A stretch of 64,000 bases of DNA from Actinomadura flavalba DSM 45200 (GTDB lineage: Bacteria; Actinomycetota; Actinomycetes; Streptosporangiales; Streptosporangiaceae), in contig NZ_KB894098.1 of the NCBI RefSeq assembly GCF_000374305.1, forward strand, positions 62,001-126,000. The letters are read 5' to 3'. Within the stretch, counting starts at the first letter, position 1; the number at the start of each line of letters is the position of its first letter. A model generated the notes under the pieces. That model was given only the letters and a program-made list of their open reading frames with translations. It ran no database searches and was not told the origin of the DNA. Position numbers and translations under genes: made by a program. This document shows, one piece after another, positions 25,251-33,752 of the stretch.

Positions 25251-26353
25251 CGGGTGGCCTCCTGGGTGCTCGGGACGTCGCCGGCGCGGGCGGCGACGAG
25301 GGACGCGTGCGTCGGGGCGTCGGGCACGTGCGCCGGACGGCCCTTGGCGAACTCCTCGCGCAGCACCGGGACGACCTCCCCGCCGAGCAGGTCGAGCTGC
25401 TCCAGGACCGTCTTCAGCGGCAGCCCGGCGTGGTCCACCAGGAAGAGCTGGCGCTGGTAGTCGCCGAAGTCCTCGCGGAAGCGCAGCGTCCGGTCGATGA
25501 CCTGCTGGGGGCTGCCGACGATCAGCGGCGTCTCGGCCATGAAGTCCTCCAGCGACGGCCCGTGCCCGTAGACGGGCGCGTTGTCGAAGTAGGGGCGGAA
25601 CTCGCGGATGGCGTCCTGGGAGTTCTTGCGCAGGAACGCCTGCCCGCCGAGCCCGACGATCGCCTGGTCGGCGCTGCCGTGGCCGTAGTGCTCGAAGCGG
25701 CGCCGGTACAGGCCGATGAGGCGCTGGTAGTGCTCCTTGGGCCAGAAGATGTTGTTGGCGAAGAAGCCGTCGCCGTAGTAGGCGGCCTGCTCGGCGATCT
25801 CCGGGCTGCGGATCGATCCGTGCCAGACGAACGGCGGGACGCCGTCCAGCGGGCGGGGCGTCGAGGTGAACGACTGGAGCGGCGTGCGGTGCTTGCCCTG
25901 CCAGTCGACGACGTCCTCGCGCCACAGCCGGTGCAGCAGCGCGTAGTTCTCGACCGCGAGCGCGATGCCGTCGCGGATGTCCTTGCCGAACCACGGGTAG
26001 ACGGGGCCGGTGTTGCCGCGGCCGAGGACGAGGTCGGTGCGGCCGTCGGACAGATGCTGGAGCATCGCGTAGTCCTCGGCGATCTTCACCGGGTCGTTCG
26101 TCGTGATCAGCGTGGTCGCGGTGGACAGGATCAGCCGTTCGGTGCGGGCGGCGACGTAGCCGAGCATCGTCGTCGGGGACGACGGCACGAACGGCGGGTT
26201 GTGGTGCTCGCCGGTGGCGAAGACGTCGAGCCCGACCTCTTCGGCCTTCTGCGCGATCGTGACCATCGCCTTGATGCGCTCCGCCTCGGAGGGCGTGCGG
26301 CCGGTCGTCGGGTCCGGGGTCAGGTCACCGACGGAGAAGATCCCGAACTGCAT
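25247..26353 (-). CDS. LLM class flavin-dependent oxidoreductase (CE1758-like)
   Basis: A 368-residue luciferase-like TIM-barrel monooxygenase. Typical stretches are MQFGIFSVGDLTPDP at the N terminus, FATGEHHNPPFVPSSP near residue 47, RTDLVLGRGNTGPVYPWFG near 103 and PFVWHGSIRSPEIAEQAAYY near 165. It uses reduced FMN from its coupled reductase to oxygenate an unknown substrate. GGAGGG precedes the ATG. The upstream region is locally AT-rich and contains its probable promoter. Confidence 0.92.
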   Translation of the reverse strand: MQFGIFSVGDLTPDPTTGRTPSEAERIKAMVTIAQKAEEVGLDVFATGEHHNPPFVPSSPTTMLGYVAARTERLILSTATTLITTNDPVKIAEDYAMLQHLSDGRTDLVLGRGNTGPVYPWFGKDIRDGIALAVENYALLHRLWREDVVDWQGKHRTPLQSFTSTPRPLDGVPPFVWHGSIRSPEIAEQAAYYGDGFFANNIFWPKEHYQRLIGLYRRRFEHYGHGSADQAIVGLGGQAFLRKNSQDAIREFRPYFDNAPVYGHGPSLEDFMAETPLIVGSPQQVIDRTLRFREDFGDYQRQLFLVDHAGLPLKTVLEQLDLLGGEVVPVLREEFAKGRPAHVPDAPTHASLVAARAGDVPSTQEATR

Positions 26354-26365
26354 GGTCGCCCTCCA

Positions 26366-26392
26366 AGATAGTAGAAGTTTCAATCATAGAGG
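26366..26392 (-). promoter_or_regulatory. AT-rich promoter region of the LLM operon
   Basis: The minus strand here reads TCTATGATTGAAACTTCTAC followed by TATC. TATGAT is a plausible -10 and TGAAACTTC is a partial inverted repeat. The stretch is strikingly AT-rich for this genome and sits 13 bases upstream of the LLM gene start. Confidence 0.4.
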
Positions 26393-26458
26393 GGAACCGG
26401 ACGCCCCGTCGATCTATTCCGCCCGCCGGACCGGCCCCCGGCCGCTAGAAAGGACCCC

Positions 26459-26917
26459 ATGTACGCGCTGCTGGCCCGTCTCTGGAAGGCCCTGTCCGCC
26501 CGCGCCCAGTGGAGGATCGCGTGGTTGCGCCACCCGACGTTCATGGTGGGGGTGACCGGCGTCGTCCGCGACGCCGACGGCCGCGTCCTGCTGCTGCGCC
26601 ACCGGCTGTGGCCGGAGGGCCGCGCGTGGGGCCTGCCGACCGGCTACGCCGAGCGCGGCGAGACGTTCGAGGAGACCGTCGTCCGCGAGGTCCGGGAGGA
26701 GACGTCCCTGGACGTCCGCACCGGCCGCCTGCTGCGCCTGCGCAGCGGCTACCGGCTGCGCGCCGAGGTCGCCTACGAGGCCGAACTCCTCGGCGGCACG
26801 CTCCGCCTCGACCCCCGCGAGATCCTCGACGCGGCCTGGTTCTCCCCCACCAATCTCCCCGAGACGACGATGCCGTCCCACCGCGCCCTCATCCTCGGCC
26901 CCCCGGAGGAACCGTGA
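26459..26917 (+). CDS. Nudix hydrolase
   Basis: A 152-residue Nudix hydrolase. The 23-residue Nudix box runs from about residue 61 as GYAERGETFEETVVREVREE followed by TSLDV, with all conserved Glu and Arg residues. A basic amphipathic N-terminal helix (ARLWKALSARAQWRIAWLRH) could contact membrane or protein. It would hydrolyse a nucleoside-diphosphate-linked compound. AGAAAGG precedes the ATG. It converges with the DUF2867 gene three bases beyond its stop. Confidence 0.92.
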   Translation: MYALLARLWKALSARAQWRIAWLRHPTFMVGVTGVVRDADGRVLLLRHRLWPEGRAWGLPTGYAERGETFEETVVREVREETSLDVRTGRLLRLRSGYRLRAEVAYEAELLGGTLRLDPREILDAAWFSPTNLPETTMPSHRALILGPPEEP

Positions 26918-26920
26918 CGG

Positions 26921-28402
26921 TCAGGCCGGGTTCGGCTCGTGTTCGGCCTTCCGGGTGAGGTTGGTGGGCATGCCGCCGAAGATGAGGCCGTGGAACGGGG
27001 AGATGGACTGCCAGTAGAGGTGGCCGAGGAGGCCGTGCGGGCGGAAGACGGCGCGCTGGTGGTAGATCGTGCCGCCGGTCTCCTCGTCGGGCTCGATCCA
27101 CAGTTCCAGCCAGGCGCGGCCCGGCAGCAGCATCTCGGCGCGCAGCCGCAGGCACCTGCCGGGCTCGATGGCCTCGACGCGCCAGAAGTCCAGGGCGTCG
27201 CCGGTGCGCAGGCGGACGGGGTCGCGGCGGCCCCGGCGCAGGCCGACGCCGCCCGCCAGCCGGTCCAGGAACCCGCGCACGTACCAGGCGACCGGCAGCG
27301 AATACCAGCCGTTCTCGCCGCCGATGCCCTCGATGCGCCGCCACACCGCCTCGGGTGACGCCGGGGTGCGCAGCTCGCGCTCGTCGGTGTAGAGGCTGCC
27401 GCCCGCCCAGTCGGGGTCGGTGGGCAGCGGGTCGCTCGGCGCGCCCGGCGTCGCCGCCGAGCTCCAGCGGGTGCTGACGTCGCCGGACCGGACGCGGCGC
27501 AGCGCCAGCTCCACCGCCTGCTCGAACCCGATCAGGCCCTCCGGCGGGTCGGGCACGTAGGCGGCGATGTCGTGCTCCTTCGCCACGACCTCCGTCGTCA
27601 GCGACTCCACCAGCGGGCGCGCGATCGCCCCCGGCACCGGCGTGATCAGCCCGACCCACAGGCTCGACAGCCACGGCGACAGGATCGGCACCGGCACGAT
27701 GAGGCGCGGCGTCAGCCCCGCGACCTTCGCGTAGCGGATCATCATCTCGCGGTAGGTGAGGACGTCCGGGCCGCCGATGTCGAAGCCGCGGCTCACGTCG
27801 GACGGCAGTTCCGCGACGCCGACGAGGTAGCGCAGCACGTCCCGGATCGCGATCGGCTGCACGCACGACCCGGCCCACTTCGGCGTGACCATCGCGGGCA
27901 GCCGCTCGGTCAGGTAGCGCAGCATCTCGAACGACGCCGACCCCGACCCGATGATCACCCCGGCGTTGAGCACGACGGTCGGGACGTCGCCGCCGAGCAG
28001 GATCTCCGCGACCTCGGCCCGCGACCGCATGTGCTCCGACAGCTCGCCCGAGTCGTGCATGCCGCCGAGGAACACGACGCGGCGGACGCCCGCGTCGCGG
28101 GCCGCGTCCGCGAACGACCGCGCGGCGCGGCGGTCGCGTTCGGCGAAGTCGCCGCCGCCGCCCATCGCGTGCACGAGGTAGTAGGCGACGTCCACGTCCG
28201 CGAGGGCGGGCGCCAGCGTCGGCGGGTCGAGCACGTCGGCGCGGACGGTCTCGACGCGGCCGGCCCACGGCTGGTCGCGGACGCCCTCGGGGTGCCGGGC
28301 CATGCAGCGGACCGTGTGACCGGCGTCGAGCAGCTCGGGGACGAGACGTCCGCCGACGTAGCCGGTGACGCCCGTCACGAGACAGCGGGTGGAAGTGGCC
28401 AT
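26921..28402 (-). CDS. NAD-dependent epimerase/DUF2867 fusion protein
   Basis: A 493-residue protein. Residues 1-300 are an atypical/extended SDR of the NmrA-like type with the NAD loop TGVTGYVGGRLVPELL at the N terminus, VAYYLVHAMGGGGDF near 73 and VVFLGGMHD near 110. Residues 325-490 are a DUF2867 domain of the START/polyketide-cyclase type (WRRIEGIGGENGWY to PFHGLIFGGMPTNLTR). This combination is common in actinobacteria, often called DUF2867-containing SDR. Substrate unknown; the second domain may bind a hydrophobic ligand. Confidence 0.9.
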   Translation of the reverse strand: MATSTRCLVTGVTGYVGGRLVPELLDAGHTVRCMARHPEGVRDQPWAGRVETVRADVLDPPTLAPALADVDVAYYLVHAMGGGGDFAERDRRAARSFADAARDAGVRRVVFLGGMHDSGELSEHMRSRAEVAEILLGGDVPTVVLNAGVIIGSGSASFEMLRYLTERLPAMVTPKWAGSCVQPIAIRDVLRYLVGVAELPSDVSRGFDIGGPDVLTYREMMIRYAKVAGLTPRLIVPVPILSPWLSSLWVGLITPVPGAIARPLVESLTTEVVAKEHDIAAYVPDPPEGLIGFEQAVELALRRVRSGDVSTRWSSAATPGAPSDPLPTDPDWAGGSLYTDERELRTPASPEAVWRRIEGIGGENGWYSLPVAWYVRGFLDRLAGGVGLRRGRRDPVRLRTGDALDFWRVEAIEPGRCLRLRAEMLLPGRAWLELWIEPDEETGGTIYHQRAVFRPHGLLGHLYWQSISPFHGLIFGGMPTNLTRKAEHEPNPA

Positions 28403-28464
28403 GACCGGCGCCTACCCCGCGTGACCCCGCCGAACCCGGAACGGCGCCCAGTAGGGTCGGCACC

Positions 28465-28980
28465 GTGATCGACGTTCCCGAACCGCCGCCCACGATCGGC
28501 GACACCCGCGACCTGCTGACCGGCTACCTCGACTACTACCGGAGCGCGCTGCTGCGCAAGCTCGACGGCCTGTCCGAGGAGGGGCTGCGCACGAGCGGCG
28601 TGCCGTCCGGCTGGACGCCGCTGGAGCTGCTCAAGCACCTCACGCACGTGGAGATCCGCTGGCTGCGCTGGCGGTTCCTCGGTGAGGATGTCCCCGACCT
28701 GTACGACGACCGGGGCCCCGGCGGGCGCCGCGAGGACCCGTGGCGCGTCCTGCCCGAGGTGACGTTCGCGGAGGTCCGCGAGGGGTTCGAGGCGACGGCG
28801 GCGCGCTCGCGGCAGATCGTCGCGGACGCCGCGCTCTCCGACGTCAGCGCCCGCACGGACGACGAGCACCCCGGCACGAGCCTGGCCTGGATCCTCTTCC
28901 ACCTGCTCCAGGAGTACGCCCGGCACGTCGGCCAGCTCGACGTCGTCCGCGAGCGGTTCGACGGCGCGGTGGGCGAGTAG
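28465..28980 (+). CDS. DinB family (DUF664) protein
   Basis: A 171-residue four-helix-bundle protein. Candidate metal-binding His residues are in LLKHLTHVEIRWLRWRF near residue 55 and in LFHLLQEYARHVGQLDVVRE near 150. DUF664 proteins are thought to be metal-dependent thiol transferases or hydrolases acting with low-molecular-weight thiols such as mycothiol; the role of this one is unknown. Divergent from the DUF2867 gene with a 62-base gap. Confidence 0.9.
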   Translation: MIDVPEPPPTIGDTRDLLTGYLDYYRSALLRKLDGLSEEGLRTSGVPSGWTPLELLKHLTHVEIRWLRWRFLGEDVPDLYDDRGPGGRREDPWRVLPEVTFAEVREGFEATAARSRQIVADAALSDVSARTDDEHPGTSLAWILFHLLQEYARHVGQLDVVRERFDGAVGE

Positions 28981-28982
28981 GT

Positions 28983-29240
28983 CTACCGCCAGCGGACGGA
29001 CGTGCCGCCGTCGCGCTCGCCCCGCACGAGGAGGCGGTCGTAGACGAACTCGGCGGGCCGGACGAGGCTCGGCCGGACCCGCCACAGCTCCCCCACCGCC
29101 CCGGGGGCCTGGTCGAGCAGGGCGACGGTGAGCGCGGCCAGCGCGGCGGCGCGGTCGCCGCACACGCCGCCCGGTCCCCCGGTGCCGTGCTCGGGCGGTC
29201 GGATCTCCCAGGCGAAACGCGTTCCCGGTATCGGTCCCAT
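28983..29240 (-). CDS. small hypothetical protein
   Basis: An 85-residue protein beginning MGPIPGTRFAWEIRPPEHG. It is soluble, with an Ala/Leu-rich helix in the middle (RAAALAALTVALLDQAPG) and a C-terminal beta segment (EFVYDRLLVRGERDGGTSVRW). Codon usage matches its neighbours. No family recognised. It ends two bases after the DinB stop on the other strand and lies downstream of the large LuxR regulator. An in-frame extension of 40 residues upstream is possible but arginine-rich. Confidence 0.55.
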   Translation of the reverse strand: MGPIPGTRFAWEIRPPEHGTGGPGGVCGDRAAALAALTVALLDQAPGAVGELWRVRPSLVRPAEFVYDRLLVRGERDGGTSVRWR

Positions 29241-29311
29241 GCTCGCAGCGTAGGCACGGCGGGCGCGCGGCACGGCCGGATCGGACGGTATAGGGATACC
29301 GATGTTCGCGC

Positions 29312-31615
29312 TCAGCCGGGTTCGTCGAGCCGCGCGGCGATCTGCGTCCGCGACGTGCACTCCAGCTTGGCGAGGATGTGCTCGACGTGGGAGTCGGCGG
29401 TGCGCTTGGCGATGACGAGCCGGTCCGCGATCTCCCGGTTGGTGAGCCCGTCCGCGACCAGTCCGGCGATCTCGCGTTCGCGCGGGGTGAGGCGGCGCCT
29501 TCCCGGCCCGGCCTCGGCCGCGCCGACGGCGGGCGCGGTCTCGCCCAGTGCCTCCGCGACGGCGGAGTCCTCACCGAGGCGGCGGCCCGCCTCCAGGGCG
29601 GCGGTGAAGACGTCCTCCCCGACGGCCTCGACGGCCTGGCCCTCGTAGAAGGACCGCAGCAGCGCGTGCTGCGGCCCGAACATCGTGGTGCCGGTGCGGG
29701 TGCGCAGCCGGTCGGCCACGCCGAGCCAGCGGGCGGCGCTCGGCGCGTCCCCGAGGGAGACCGCGCACGCGGCGGCCATGTCGAGGGCGAGCGCGACGCC
29801 GAGCCGGTCACCGAGGTCGCGTTTGACGGCCAGCCCGGCGCGGACGTCGTCCAGGGCGCCCGCGGCATCGCCGTCGAGTAGCCGGGCGAGGCCGAGCACG
29901 CACAGCCCGAACGAGCGGCACCACAGCTCGCCCGCCGGGGTGGTGGCGAGGACGGCGCGGCGGGCGTCGTCCTGCGCGGCGCGCGGGTCGCCGCCCAGGC
30001 AGCGGGCGACGGCGAGGAACACGTCGGCGGTGGGGGTGAGGACGTCGGTGACGCCCGCCTCGGCGTGCAGGTCGCGGGCCTGGGCCAGCGCGGTGACGGC
30101 GTCCGCCATCCGGTCGGCGTACAGGGCGGTGACGCCCTGGGCGAGGCGGACGTAGCCGAGCCCGGACCGGTCGTCGTCGGCCGCGGCGCGCTCCTCGGCG
30201 GCGGCCAGCGGCCCCGCGGCGGCGTCCGGGTCGTTCTGGAGGACGGCGAGCACGCCGCCGAGGGCGAGCATCTCGGTGCCGGCCCGGCCCTGCGGCTCGC
30301 GCAGCTCCAGGTAGTGCTCGAACCAGTACCGGGCCTCACCGATGAGCCCCTGCAACGCCAGGATGCGGCCGAGGCCGAGCAGGGCGGGGCACAGCAGCGC
30401 GTCGTCGGCGGTGCGCAGGCCGTGGTCGAGGAGGGCGCGCAGGTTGGCCTCCTCGTCGCGGTACCAGTCGAGGACGCGGCGCTGCCCGGCGGTGGTCAGC
30501 TCGGGGACGGCGCGGGCGACGCATCCGGCGAACCAGGCGAACGCGCGGTCGCGCAGGACGGCGGTCTCCCCGGCGCGGTCGAGCCGTTCGGCGCCGTACT
30601 CCCGGATGGTGTCGAGCATCCGGTAGCGGGCGGCGGCGCCGCGTGTGACGGGCCGCACGATCGACTTGGCGACGAGCCCGGCGAGCAGGTCGAAGACCTC
30701 CCCGGCGGGCAGTTCGGCGTCGGCGCAGACGTTCTCGGCGCTGTCCAGGTCGAAGCCGCCCTCGAACACCGACAGCCGCGCCCACAGCAGCCGCTCGCCC
30801 GGCGAGCACAGCTCGTGGCTCCAGCCGATCGCGGTCTCCAGCGTCTGGTGCCGGGGCATGGCGGTGCGGCGTCCGCGCACGTGCAGGATGCGCCGGTCGA
30901 GCCGGTCGACGATCTGCGTCACCGACAGGGCGCGCAACTGCACGGCGGCCAGCTCGATCGCGAGCGGGATGCCGTCCAGGCGGCGGCAGAGCAGCACGAC
31001 GGCGCCGCGGTCGGAGTCGGTGAGGCGCCACTCGGGGACGACGGCGGCGGCGCGTTCGGCGAACAGGTCGACGGAGTCGCACGGGGCGCCGGGGTCGTGG
31101 TCGTCGGCGCCGGGCACCGCGAGCGGCGCGACGACGAGCGTGTGCTCGCCCGCGATGTCGAGCGGCTGCCGGCTGGTGGCGAGGATGCGCAGGCCGGGGG
31201 CGCTGCGCAGCAGCAGTTCGGCGAGGATCGCGCAGGCGTCGACGAGGCGTTCGCAGGTGTCCAGGACGAGCAGCAGGTCGCGGTCGGCCAGGTGGGCGAC
31301 GAGGTCGTCCAGGGCGGTGGCGGCGTTGTGGTCGGGCAGGCCGAGCGCGCCGCCGAGGGCGCGCGCGAGCAGGCCCGGTTCGCGCAGCACGGACAGGTCG
31401 ACGAAGCAGACGCCGTCGGCGTGGTCGTCGGCGAGCCGGTCGGCGGCGCGGACGGCGAGCCGCGACTTGCCGACGCCGCCGGGACCGGTGAGCGTCACGA
31501 GCCGGCCGCGCGCGAACATCCGGCCGATCTCGGCCAGTTCGGCGCGGCGTCCGATGAAGCTGGTCAGCTCCGCGGGGAGCCGTCCGGAACGGGGTTCCAG
31601 ACTCGTCGTCGTCAC
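29312..31615 (-). CDS. NB-ARC ATPase/TPR transcriptional regulator with LuxR HTH
   Basis: A 767-residue signal-transducing ATPase. The P-loop is TLTGPGGVGKSRLAVR near residue 45 and the Walker B is LLLVLDTCERLVDA near 115, where most relatives have Asn after Asp (LDNCEHL). ILATSRQPL (sensor) follows, then a winged-helix region. Residues about 330-690 are TPR-like helices. A LuxR-type helix-turn-helix ends the protein (LTPREREIAGLVADGLTNRE, RTADSHVEHILAKL). Such proteins switch on operons when a ligand releases the ATPase. Targets are not apparent; neighbours look unrelated. Confidence 0.92.
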   Translation of the reverse strand: MTTTSLEPRSGRLPAELTSFIGRRAELAEIGRMFARGRLVTLTGPGGVGKSRLAVRAADRLADDHADGVCFVDLSVLREPGLLARALGGALGLPDHNAATALDDLVAHLADRDLLLVLDTCERLVDACAILAELLLRSAPGLRILATSRQPLDIAGEHTLVVAPLAVPGADDHDPGAPCDSVDLFAERAAAVVPEWRLTDSDRGAVVLLCRRLDGIPLAIELAAVQLRALSVTQIVDRLDRRILHVRGRRTAMPRHQTLETAIGWSHELCSPGERLLWARLSVFEGGFDLDSAENVCADAELPAGEVFDLLAGLVAKSIVRPVTRGAAARYRMLDTIREYGAERLDRAGETAVLRDRAFAWFAGCVARAVPELTTAGQRRVLDWYRDEEANLRALLDHGLRTADDALLCPALLGLGRILALQGLIGEARYWFEHYLELREPQGRAGTEMLALGGVLAVLQNDPDAAAGPLAAAEERAAADDDRSGLGYVRLAQGVTALYADRMADAVTALAQARDLHAEAGVTDVLTPTADVFLAVARCLGGDPRAAQDDARRAVLATTPAGELWCRSFGLCVLGLARLLDGDAAGALDDVRAGLAVKRDLGDRLGVALALDMAAACAVSLGDAPSAARWLGVADRLRTRTGTTMFGPQHALLRSFYEGQAVEAVGEDVFTAALEAGRRLGEDSAVAEALGETAPAVGAAEAGPGRRRLTPREREIAGLVADGLTNREIADRLVIAKRTADSHVEHILAKLECTSRTQIAARLDEPG

Positions 31616-31668
31616 GGCCGCCTCTGCTCAGCTCCCACCGGCCGGAGGCCGGCGACTCACCGGGGGAC

Positions 31669-32787
31669 CTACGGTGGCATCGTACCGGCCGCTGAACCGA
31701 TCGCAACCGTTCCATTACCGTCGGCTGGACGGGCGGGGCGGCCGAGCAGGGCGCCGCGCGCGATCTCGCGCGCGGTGCGGGACGCGACGACGGTCCACGC
31801 GACGGCGAGCAGCGCGTACAGCGCGGCGGACACGGCGGCGAGCGCGGTGAGGCCGGTGTGGCGGGCGAGGACGGCGGCGCCGGTGACGCACGTCCCGACC
31901 GGGAACGTGTACGCCCACCAGGTGAGCCCGAACGGCAGGCCGGTGCGCAGCGCGCGCAGGTTGGCGGCGCCCGCGACGGCGAGCCACAGCAGCGCGAAGC
32001 CGAGCACGGGGACGCCGTATCCGGCGGCGGCGAGCCGCAGCGGCCCGGCGTACTGCGGCAGGACGGTCCGGGCGGCGTCGGCGAGCAGCCCGGCGGCGGT
32101 GACGGACTGCCCGAGCGGGCCGAGGACGAGGAACAGCGACGGCGTCAGCGCGTCCGGCAGGCCGCTGCGGGCGATCCGCGTCCAGATGCCGGGGAGCAGC
32201 AGCGCCGTGCCCAGCAGGGAGGCGCCGAACAGCGCGGCGCAGGCGGCGAGCAGGGTGGCGCGGGGTTCGCCGGGCGGCAGGTGCGGGACGAGCGCCGCCC
32301 CGGCGGTCGCGGCGACCATGGGCGCGACGACCGGCAGCAGCCAGGTCGGGTCGGCCTCGCGGTCGGCGCGCCGGGTGACCAGCAGGTACGGGACGGCCGC
32401 CGCGACGGCGACGGCGTACACCGTGCCCGCCGTCCAGAGCGCGGCGTCCACGAGGACGGCGGCGCGCGGGCCGATCACGTCCGTGCCGATGGTGAGGGTG
32501 GCGTGGCCGGTGGCGAGCAGCGCCATCGGCGGGCAGCCGTAGAAGACGGCGGTGGCCGGGGTGCGCAGGTGCTCGCGGGCGACGTCGCGGTGCCGGGCGA
32601 CGTGGACGGCGCGGGCGGCGACGAGGGCGGTGAGCAGGGCGCAGGAGAGCATCCAGACGGCGGCGCCCGCGGGGCGCAGCGCGGGGTGGGGCGCGGCGGC
32701 GGTCGCGACGATCGCGGTCCCCATGACCGCCGCGTACCAGTTCGGGCCGAGATGGCGCACCCGGTCGGAGAAGGGCATGGGGCGCAC
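31669..32787 (-). CDS. TDT/SLAC1-family membrane transporter
   Basis: A 372-residue membrane protein with about ten helices. The family entry motif LGPNWYAAVMGTAIVATAA lies near residue 13 and WWAYTFPVGTCVTGAAVLA near 300. TDT proteins include tellurite/dicarboxylate carriers, sulfite exporters and anion channels; the WxxxFPVG signature fits the sulfite/anion type, but the substrate is inferred. The GTG start at 32787 or the in-frame ATG at 32778 are both possible. It is divergent from a LysR regulator, its likely controller. Confidence 0.88.
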   Translation of the reverse strand: MRPMPFSDRVRHLGPNWYAAVMGTAIVATAAAPHPALRPAGAAVWMLSCALLTALVAARAVHVARHRDVAREHLRTPATAVFYGCPPMALLATGHATLTIGTDVIGPRAAVLVDAALWTAGTVYAVAVAAAVPYLLVTRRADREADPTWLLPVVAPMVAATAGAALVPHLPPGEPRATLLAACAALFGASLLGTALLLPGIWTRIARSGLPDALTPSLFLVLGPLGQSVTAAGLLADAARTVLPQYAGPLRLAAAGYGVPVLGFALLWLAVAGAANLRALRTGLPFGLTWWAYTFPVGTCVTGAAVLARHTGLTALAAVSAALYALLAVAWTVVASRTAREIARGALLGRPARPADGNGTVAIGSAAGTMPP

Positions 32788-32827
32788 TCTGGCCGTGTCC
32801 GGACGCCATCGGTAGAGGTCACAGCCC

Positions 32828-32839
32828 TATGGGGCCATA
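32828..32839. promoter_or_regulatory. possible LysR binding palindrome
   Basis: TATGGGGCCATA has symmetric TATGG/CCATA arms and lies 11 bases upstream of the lysR start, in the 62-base divergent region. LysR sites often have this interrupted T-n11-A shape. Confidence 0.4.
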
Positions 32840-32849
32840 ACATGGACTT

Positions 32850-33752
32850 ATGGGGATTGCGCATCGCGTGCCGGATCTCGGCGCGCTGGAGCTGCTGCTG
32901 GCCGTGGTGCGGCTCGGCAGCGTCGGGCGGGCCGCCGCCGAGCTGGGCGTGACGCAGCCCGCCGCCAGCGCGCGCATCCGGTCGATGGAACGGCAGCTCG
33001 GCGTCGAACTGCTCGACCGGTCCCCGCGCGGCTCCACGCCGACGGCGGCCGGGACGCTCGTCGCGGGGTGGGCGCAGCAGGTGGTCGACGCCGCGACGGC
33101 GCTGGACGCGGGCGTGGCGGCCCTGCGGCACGACCAGGACGCCCGGCTGCGGGTCGTCGCGAGCCTCACCGTCGCCGAATATCTCGTCCCCGCCTGGCTG
33201 GTCGCGCTGCGGGCGCACCGCCCCGGCACGGCCGTCACGCTGCGCACGGCGAACTCGACGGCCGTCGCCGAGGCCGTGCGCGCCGGGGAGGCCGACCTGG
33301 GGTTCGTGGAGGGCACCCGCACCCCCGCCGGGCTGCACGGCTCGGTCATCGCCGCCGACCGGCTCGTCGTGGTCGTCGCGCCCGGCCACCCCTGGGCGCG
33401 GCGCCGCTCGGGCGTCACCGGCGCGGAGCTGGCGGCCACGCCGCTCATCCTGCGCGAGGAGGGCTCGGGCACGCGCGAGGTCCTGGACCGCGCCCTCGCC
33501 GCCCACGGCGGCACGGCGCCGCCGCTGCTCCAGCTCGCGTCCACGACGGCGCTCAAGGCCGCCGCGACGTCCGGCACCGCGCCGGTCGTCGTCAGCGAGC
33601 TGGCCGTCACCGACGAGATCGCCGGGGGACGTCTCGTCGCCGTCCCCGTCCCCGGGCTCGACCTGCGCCGCCCGCTGCGCGCCGTCTGGCCCGCCGGGCA
33701 CCGCCCCACCGGCCCGGCCCGCGACCTGCTGGCCCTCGCCCGCCGCGCCTAG
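32850..33752 (+). CDS. LysR family transcriptional regulator
   Basis: A 300-residue LysR-type regulator. The winged helix-turn-helix is residues 8-68 (ALELLLAVVRLGSVGRAAAELG then QPAASARIRSMERQLG). The two-lobed effector domain is residues 92-295 with hinge LRVVASLTVAEYLVPAWL. It is divergent from the TDT transporter gene and very probably regulates it. It converges with the CocE-like gene by a four-base overlap. Confidence 0.93.
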   Translation: MGIAHRVPDLGALELLLAVVRLGSVGRAAAELGVTQPAASARIRSMERQLGVELLDRSPRGSTPTAAGTLVAGWAQQVVDAATALDAGVAALRHDQDARLRVVASLTVAEYLVPAWLVALRAHRPGTAVTLRTANSTAVAEAVRAGEADLGFVEGTRTPAGLHGSVIAADRLVVVVAPGHPWARRRSGVTGAELAATPLILREEGSGTREVLDRALAAHGGTAPPLLQLASTTALKAAATSGTAPVVVSELAVTDEIAGGRLVAVPVPGLDLRRPLRAVWPAGHRPTGPARDLLALARRA